Assembly: GCA_944989445.1 (NCBI GenBank)
Contig: CALYLW010000281.1
Coordinates: 785,824 to 849,823, forward strand
Length of the DNA: 64,000 nt
Direction: 5' to 3'
From: Ampullaceana balthica
Taxonomy: Eukaryota; Mollusca; Gastropoda; Lymnaeidae
Shown in pieces: positions 23,601 through 32,600 of this stretch. The notes beneath the pieces are model-generated. The model was not told the DNA's origin. It searched no databases and saw only the letters and a program-made list of their open reading frames with translations. Both the position numbers and the translations under genes were made by a program. The stretch's first letter is position 1; every line of letters starts with the position of its first letter.

Positions 23601-26600
23601 AGACTACAAACAGAGGTGTTGGCTTTCTTGTTGTTTCTTTTCTTTATTTCTTAAAAAATGGTTGTGTTAGAATTAAATAATAAATTCTCAAACAGAAATA
23701 TTCTAATTAAAAAACAACAAAGGGTTAAAAAAAAGTATCCTTAAGGGGCCGTCCATAAATTATGTCACGCTCCAGAAGGGGGAGGGGGTGTAAGAAAGTG
23801 TGACAGTTTATGACAGGGAGCGGGTGTCCGGGCATGTGTGACGTCAATGTATTTTATATTAAATTTTAATTATTTTGTTAATAAAAAAACTATTTTGTTC
23901 GAAAGTGTGACTTACTTTAGGGGGGGGGGTCCGAGATTTGTGACAGTGGGGAGGGGGGACTTTAAAATGGTCAAAAATAGCATGACGTACTTTATGGACG
24001 GCCCATCAATAGTTATTGCTCAAAGTTTTAATTAGTCGTTATCTAATAAGGTTACTTGTTAACCTTTTATGACAAAAGAGTACCAACATCGGACGTCTTA
24101 TCTCAACCAGACCCGACTTAGTGGATCAATAAGGTTTTATTCACCTGCCATGGACTGACCACCAAAGACCATGACTGTGTAAACACATAAGACCCCGCTC
24201 GATGTCCGCGAGGAAAAGGTCAGGAAAACTTGAGAAGTGACGGGTTTGTCCGAGCAGAAGAGCTTGTGGAAGGCCCTTTGACTGGACTGAGTGACGTTAT
24301 CACAATGTCTGTACCCACTCACTGATTTATACCATAGTGTGACGCTGAATGGCCCCTGCCCTGCTGATAACGCAAAAAGTCAACACATTTTAACGATGAA
24401 AATATTTATTTTTAAAGAGTAGTACGTGATAGTGGCAAAGATTTCACCATTATATACTGAGAGGGGGGGATGATGTGTGTTTAAATGAAGCGGTAAAACA
24501 AAAAGTTGGACCATGTCTTCATTGTTGCTATCAGTGAAAGTCGTTACTTTTTGTAAGAATCTGATATTCACTGTGAACAAAAGTTCAAGAAATGTGAATA
24601 ATTTACATTTAAATAATTTTATAAAATGTTAACCCGGGTTTAATTTTTCTTTTTTAAATGAGGGAAAAGTTTTAAGCAAACTTTCGCAAAACCATACAAC
24701 ACTTAAGGTGAAAATACATTTTTAAAGGTATTATAAACGTTAATTACAAAGGAACTCCCTACATTTCATCTCAGTCTCAATGACCACAAAGTGAACAACA
24801 GACAGAGAGAAGTCCACAGTGAGTGTTTTGTTGTTCAGTTTCATCACATCGACACAGGAGCTTGTTGTGTTGTACAGCAACTGGGCTGAATCTGGGGAAT
24901 ATTGGGACAAGTTACTTGGCTGAGTAAAGGGATTATTGGGACAAGTTACTTGGCTGAGTCTGGGGATTATTGGGACAAGCTACTTGGCTGAGTCTGGGAT
25001 TATTGGGACAAGTTACTGGCCTGAGTCTGGGGATTATTGGGACAAGTTACTTGGCTGAGTCTGGGGAATATTGGGACAAGTTAATTATTTTATTTTTATT
25101 GCTTAAACCTGGTGATTGGTTCACCACAGGCGGAACTCAAATGAAAACAAGTTTTTTAAACAAACCTTTAAAAACAAAATTCACTTCAAATTAAAGTTAT
25201 GGCACGTGATAGTGTTCTTTTTATTAACGGAAATGAGAGTCGGGCTGATGCTGAGAGAGTAAAACGCTTTCACTCTATTTAAAAGGGGGCAAAGTCCCCG
25301 CGGCGCTATGACTTCGCCACTCCTATCCTACGCCACTCATCTCTTGTATATAAGTATTTTAATGTCTAAAATCTAAAACATTATAGACTGACCAATGCAT
25401 TCTATTTAATGTCTAAAACAGGTGAGACAGACCAATACACTCCAGGGTCAGGGGTGTCCAGGTCCGGTAAGAATCACAAACGATGAAGTCCGAGCCATCG
25501 ATTTTGTGCCAACCGTCCTGGCAGCCATAGAAGATCTTCGTTTGGCTGTCGCAGTGGCCCGTGGTGTTGTCGCATGATCCCTGAACAGAGACGAAGCGAA
25601 CTCCGTCCTTAGTGACCCATGGCGGCTTGGAGCAATGGTCTGTGTTGTTGTGGGTGAGGACAGAGGAGAGGACCCAAACATTGATGATTAAATAGTGAAT
25701 ACAGAGGACCCAAACATTGAAAATTAAATAGTGAATACAGAGGACCCAAACATTGAAAATTAAATAGTGAATACAGAGGACCCAAACATTGATGATTAAA
25801 TAGTGAATACAGAGGACCCAAACATTGATGATTAAATGGTGAAGACAGAGGACCCAAACATTAATGATTAAAGTGAAGACAGAGGACCCAAACATTGATG
25901 ATTAAATAGTGAGGACAGAGGGCCCAAACATTAATGATTAATGGTGAGGACAGGGAACTCAAATTTTGATGATTAATGTTTAAAAATATGTGATTAATAT
26001 GTGATTAATCAGTGATTAATATGTGATTAATATGTGATTAATATGTGATTAATATGTGATTAATATGTGATTAATATGTGATTAATATGTGATTAATATG
26101 TGATTAATATGTGATTAATATGTGATTAATATGTGAGTCCTATGGCAAGAAACACGTTACTACAAAAAGTCCACTCAAGAAGAACTTACTGCCACAACAT
26201 TTTGATACCACAGGAATATCATCTCACTATCGCAAACTCTACAACAAAACACGTAACTTACATTCAGCAAAGGTATTTGCTTAGTTAATTTAAGTAAATT
26301 AATTGTAAGTATGCGTTTTATGGTGTTGAATTGTTGATTATGCAATTTTAAAATATGGCTACCAAGAAAGATGTCGATATCTTCATGCCATGAAGCCCGT
26401 GGTGAGATGTCTCTGATTACCTTCATGGGGCCGTCCGTACGCGATGACGTCACAGATGGTGACGGCGCGTCCAGTGCCGGTCACAGCAACGGTAAGCGTC
26501 AGGTCCGTCACGGTGTTGGGCTGGGAATCGTCGTTGGTCCACCAGCCGCTGTATCCGCTTATCCAGTCCAAGGTCAGTCTGTATGTTGCCAGCTTCCAGT

Positions 26601-29585
26601 AGAGGGCCGTGTTGCCGCCGGAGTTAAGGATGCGCGCAGTCACGTTGATCAGACCTTGTGGTTGGGTCATTCAAGTGTTTTAACAACTAATAAGTATGTC
26701 AGTATGTAAGAGAGCAAAGGTTTTTTTTTAAAAATACATTGCACTAAAATGTCAGAGAGATAAAAAATTTAACACAATTTCCCTTTGAAAAATTGCGTTT
26801 ATAGATTCGAAATGTCTATCAAGCTTAACAATGCAACTCCTTCTGAACTATACCAGATAGAGGGTTCGGGTCATTTGCAAATATGCTAAGGAGGTCCCAA
26901 GGATGTGCAACGGCCAATAAAAACCGAAAAGGTTTAATGGATTTCCTAGAAAATCCAAAAAAAAACCCCGAAAAATATCAGTATTTTGTCAATTTCTCGC
27001 CAACCATAACATCTATCGGGTTGAAACAAACCAAACAATAGCTAATAATATTTAAAGCAATGTTTGAAGAAGAAATTTTACAAAAATTAAATCTTGTTCG
27101 ACTCCCATAATTTTAGAGGCAATTTTTGAAAGCAATTGTTTCGTTTAGTTTCAAAATTCTTGATTTGAAATGACTTTTAATGTAATCTAGAATGATAGTT
27201 AATGGGGTGTTCCCGCTTTGTGAATGCTTATGTTAGATTGTTGCGTGTGCGCATTATATTGACACATTCTTGGTGCGATGTAGCGTGAGGGGATATGACG
27301 TCATATTGTGTTTAAATTTCAGAATTACTTATTTGAATCGACTTTTATTGTAATCTAGAATGATTTCCCTTGATTAAAAAAATCGCAAATTCCTTGTTGG
27401 AAATTGCGTTTAAACACTCACTCGAGTTTTTATTTCTTGTTTTTGTTTTATGAAGATAAGTCCATTAATGTTTTCATATATACTTAATTTAATCTGTTCT
27501 GGAATGTCAAGTTCGAAGATGTAAGTTAACACGCAGAAACTAATGTGAAAGGAATATTTGCGCGCAGTCATTAAGAAATCTCATCGTTGACTGTTGATGT
27601 TATCTGCCCAACTCTACCAGCTGATGGCTCTAAGAGTGCATGGCTGTGTCTTCTGTGAGATATAATGAGGCCCTTTGGGTGATTCCAACTTTCAACAAAT
27701 AATAATAACTTGTTTAACATTGTTGTCAGTTATAAACCTGGAAATTTGAGAATTTTTATGTGATACAATTAAGACGTCTAAAAATAGAAATTCAATTGTA
27801 TATTTGTTTGAAGCCAGAAATGGTGCAGACAGGACGACGAAGAAAGACTTGGTGATGTGGCCTTGAAGCTGACACCGCGAAGGTGAGCTACGACTGGAAC
27901 CAACGAGGGAGAGAGTGGATCAGGACAGAGAACTCTGGTGATCAGTGGTGGTCTTCCCCTTCCCAAGCTGGTGTGACGGGACATGATGATGGTGAAGAGG
28001 AAAGGTGTCAGGAACACTAAGAGGAAAGGTGTCAGGAACACTAAGAGGAAAGGTGTCAGGAACACTAAGAGGAAAGGTGTCAGGAACACAAGAGGAAAGG
28101 TGTCAGGAACACTAAGAGGAAAGGTGTCAGGAACACTAAGAGGAAAGGTGTCAGGAACACTAAGAGGAAAGGTGTCAGGAACACGAAGAGGAAAGTGTCA
28201 GGAACACGAAGAGGAAAGGTGTCAGGAACACGAGGAAAGGTGTCATGAACACGAGGAAAGGTGTCAGGAACACGAGGAAATGTGTCAGGAACATGCTAAG
28301 CAATCGGATTAAACGGGGGGGGGGACAGGTATCCAAAATCAGTGTGTATATGTCATTGTCATTCATTGTCATTCATTTTCATTCATTTTCATTCATTTTC
28401 ATCCATTGTCATCCATTGTCATCCATTGTCATCCATTGTCATCCATTGTCATCCATTGCCATCCATTGTCATCCATTGTCATCCATTGCCATCCATTGCC
28501 ATCCATTGTCATCCATTGTCATCCATTGTCATCCATTGTCATCCATTGTCATCCATTGTTACATCATTTCACTTACCACAGTTTGGGATGTTACAGTACT
28601 CCCAGGTCAACTGCTGGTCAGTGAAACACCAGGCACCTTCCCTGTTCACGTTACTGGCTGTAGGAGGCTGACGGCAGTCATCACAGTCCAGTCCACTAGA
28701 ATTTCAGTCAGTTGGAAAGATGGGTTGGGTTTTAGAAGCAGCATATCGTGAGAATATAAACATAGACAACACATTTTTTTAGAGTGCGGTCTACAGAAAG
28801 AAATCACCGAAACTATAAATAAAAATAATAAAAATTTGTAAAAAACCGTAAAAAACCAAGTTTTTCACTATAAATCCTTTATGTACGAGACGTAACTACA
28901 AGAATGTTCATTATAATACGCAGCGCCAGACCATACAGAAATACAAAATTGTAGTTGTCTCGTAAAACATGTTTAATATAATGCGCACCGATCAGGAATA
29001 TGTTTATAAAAAGAGTTGTCAATAAAATACGCACCTTATTGCGCGACAGAAAGGTTGTTCAAAATAATACGCACCGCGACGCTCTATCTCAAAAAATAGC
29101 ATGATACATAGGAATAATTAAAATAATCTAAAAAATCAATAATTTAATTACTTTACATGCGATCGATCTGAAATTTTGACACATTGTTTTTATTATCGGT
29201 ACGAAACTGCCTGCAAAATTTCAGCTCGCTAGCTTACGAGCAAGTGGGTTAAAAATCGATCAAAAGTTTTGGCGACAAGCAATCAAGGATTCAAGCAATC
29301 AATCAATCAAGGGTGCAGACACCACGAGTTAATATAAAGGATTTAAAAACAAGACTAACACAAGAAACTCATCAACTTTCAGATTCAGTAACTGTTTCAG
29401 TAACTGTTTCAGTAACTGTTTCAGTAAGTGCCCTTAGACCCGAGGCTAACTTCTACTTATATGCCCTTGGTTAGTCTATTGTCAATAGTCTATATCGTTG
29501 GTGCTGTGTGGCATCACTTGTACATATAGGTAAGTTGTAAGTTCTGATTGCAGGGTTATGGAAAAAGTAAAATGTTGCAGGTTTC

Positions 29586-29626
<41 letters not shown>

Positions 29627-32600
29627 TGTCTGGACGTTGCTTTTTTGTGTGTTCTTAACTTCGTGAGAAAGTTTCTGCTATTGCTCCTTATGCAACACAT
29701 CACATCAAACGGGGAAATTTGTTCACGTCTTCTGCGTGGTACGAGATGTGGTACGAGATGTGGTACGTGATGTGGTACGAGCAGCGGAGCGCTTCGGCTG
29801 TTGGTTCTATAGAGTTGATATATTTATCGAGCTGCAGACGTCCTGCATCGGTTTCCAGCTTTGCCTTTATTTTGGTATCCCCATTATGGAGAATGGTAGA
29901 ATCAGCGACCATCACGGTCTTACAATATGGTATAGCCCATTCCCAGAAGAAAGTTTTATTATCGGACGTGTGGGGGAGAGAAGGGGTGAAACTTGCAGCT
30001 CGTTTATTTAAAATGGGTTTCAACCTACTAAATCAGAATAGATCAAATTAAAACAAGTCTTCTTGCCTCTAGTGCAATGAACTATGTCATAGAATAATCT
30101 TCTGTATATAAAGAGCGTCTGTAACAGGTAAGATAATGTCCGCCTTACCTTGTATCTATCCCACTGGCCGTGACGTCATTCCAGTTAACACAAGAGAGTC
30201 CACTGATAGTCTCCTCAATGTCACCGCTGTAGTTTGAACACTGTGTGGAAACTGAGATAAAACATGTGTAAGATTTGGGTGATTTCGAGTTAAACATCTC
30301 ATCAATACACACAAGTGAATGTACACAGCCTTGTACACATTGAACAACACAGTGGTGGGGTGCAACTATCAACTAACAACTGGTTGGGCACTGTCAAAAA
30401 TCTGGTTCGGAACTTGCCAGGAAATAGTTGACCAACAGTTGAGAACTGTTTAGACACGTCACGGACATAGACGAAAAATTATGCAATTGCATATTTGTGT
30501 ATATTATTCTTATTACTATAAAAACTAGTTCTATTAAGAAGCAAACAATTCACCTAATTGTCTCCAGCAGACGGCTGCACTTATTCCACTCACGTCACTA
30601 ATGTCTATGCCAGTGAGGTAATACGCGGTGATACTTATTGACATTAATTTTTACCCCCCCCCCTCTCCCTCTATCCCTCGAAAAAACAAATAAAATTAAA
30701 ACACACTAATTTTAGTTGAAAAATGAACTAAAATATTAAATAACTTTTATAACCGATATTTGAAAAATTTTCAGATTTGTTGAGCTTCATATTATACACA
30801 GAGACAATAGATACATCGAGACTTTTGGGAGAATACATGAATTAGATTGTGATAAAATTTGGGACGCAGTCGGACAAGATGAGTTCACATTGTTATTGTC
30901 TAGAAATTATGTTCACTTGTAGAGCTTTAAATTTAAAATCTAACATGCAAATCTATTTACAAGTTAAGATGAAGTAGTTGTTCACCAAATACAATGCTAC
31001 ATGAATTGAGTCGGAAATCATTGAATCACACAACTAACTACATCGGTGCGCATTGGTGCTTATATAGAGAGGCACCAGAAAGCACACTCACAAAAAGGTA
31101 TCGCCTCAAATAATAATTTAACACATGATTTTGACTTTTTGTACATAAACCATTGATAAGCATAGGACGCAATAATCTTCTGTACAGATCTATAAAAAAT
31201 GGGGTAAAAATTTGATAGGATACACAAATAATGTCTACGACTAAGGACTAAGCATTAACATGACATTTACAACCATGTGACAATGAAATATTAAGGGATG
31301 ATTTTGTCAAGGATCTATTTTTTTTTACCGTCGTTAGCAAAACCGTAAATTGTGAACCGGTAGAATTGGGTAACTGTGGGCAGTTTGAAACGAACTGTGA
31401 CGGGCGAGGTCCACTCGGTGGGCGTGAGCTGGACACATGTCGTCGGGTCGTCGTCGACCAGGCGCGTGAGGTTGAGGGGGTCACTTGGCGCAGGTGATAT
31501 CGTGATGTTGGTGGCCAGATTTAGCGGAGCTGTTGAAGTTGGTCAGAAAGAATGGGTTAGAATGTGGAGGTGATAACATATGGCGGGACGAGGGGGGGGG
31601 TGGGGTTACCTTTTGATATTTCCAACCCGAGGCAGAAAGATCAATTTATATAATTTATATTGACAGTAACATTACGTAGGCCTCTGCAATAATTCAACTC
31701 TACTACCGTAACAGTGGAGGCTTGGCAGTGCCCATGTGGCAGTGAAGGGGTCACAGGTCACGGTAAGGTTACGTGGTGGGTAATTACGGTAGCCATCGGT
31801 GCACTGGTAAGTCGCCCAAGGAGCCAGAGTGGGGCCATCTTGGCCCTCCTGAACAACTTGAGCTGCTGGTTCTATTGGCGGGGAGCCGCAGTCGACTGGA
31901 GAAGAGAGCATTCAGATTGTTCTAGAAGCCAAAGTCAACTGAACAATGACTAGTTCAGATCACGACTGAAATCAAAGCAGCGAATGCCGTGAACCAAAAT
32001 AATAATAATCAATAAATCGCATTCTTCCTTTTCGTCCTTACTGTTGTATACAAATTATTGAATACATCAATCTCGAATACCTTTCCCGGGAGATTCGAGC
32101 ACGCCTCAATCATGTCGTCAGCCTTCTAACCACTTATGACAATGTTATGGCACTTCCTTAAATTATAAGCTACACATACGTAGCGTTTTTGAAACAGGTC
32201 AAGTCATATGACGTCTCCAATTTCAAGTGATTATTTTATTTAAAAAAACAGAAAGAAAAAAAAACACACACACACACACCAAACGGAGGTGTCACCCCAC
32301 GAAATTAAAGAGGTTTGAGAACAAAGGGAGGGAAGCAAGCCGCTTCATGGTTTATGTATACGATTTATTTCATGTTCAAGTCAGGTTGAAATGAATGGAA
32401 TGAAGCATAACTTTGACGAAATAAGCACGGGGTTTGGGGTCAAAGCTCGTCATTTAGATTGGATTAATTTACGAGTATCTGAAAGGAAATACATGTATGA
32501 ATGAATTTAGATCAAGTAAAAAAATCTATGTTCGAACTTTTTAAAAAGCCTTCCTGGAACAATTGGAGTGGGGCTCAGAGACATTAATTATGAATTCACT

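Noticed and set aside
28245..28751. Plus-strand His/Ser-rich frame
   Set aside because: Runs through the 10-bp repeat and then antisense to the kringle exon at 28577..28695.
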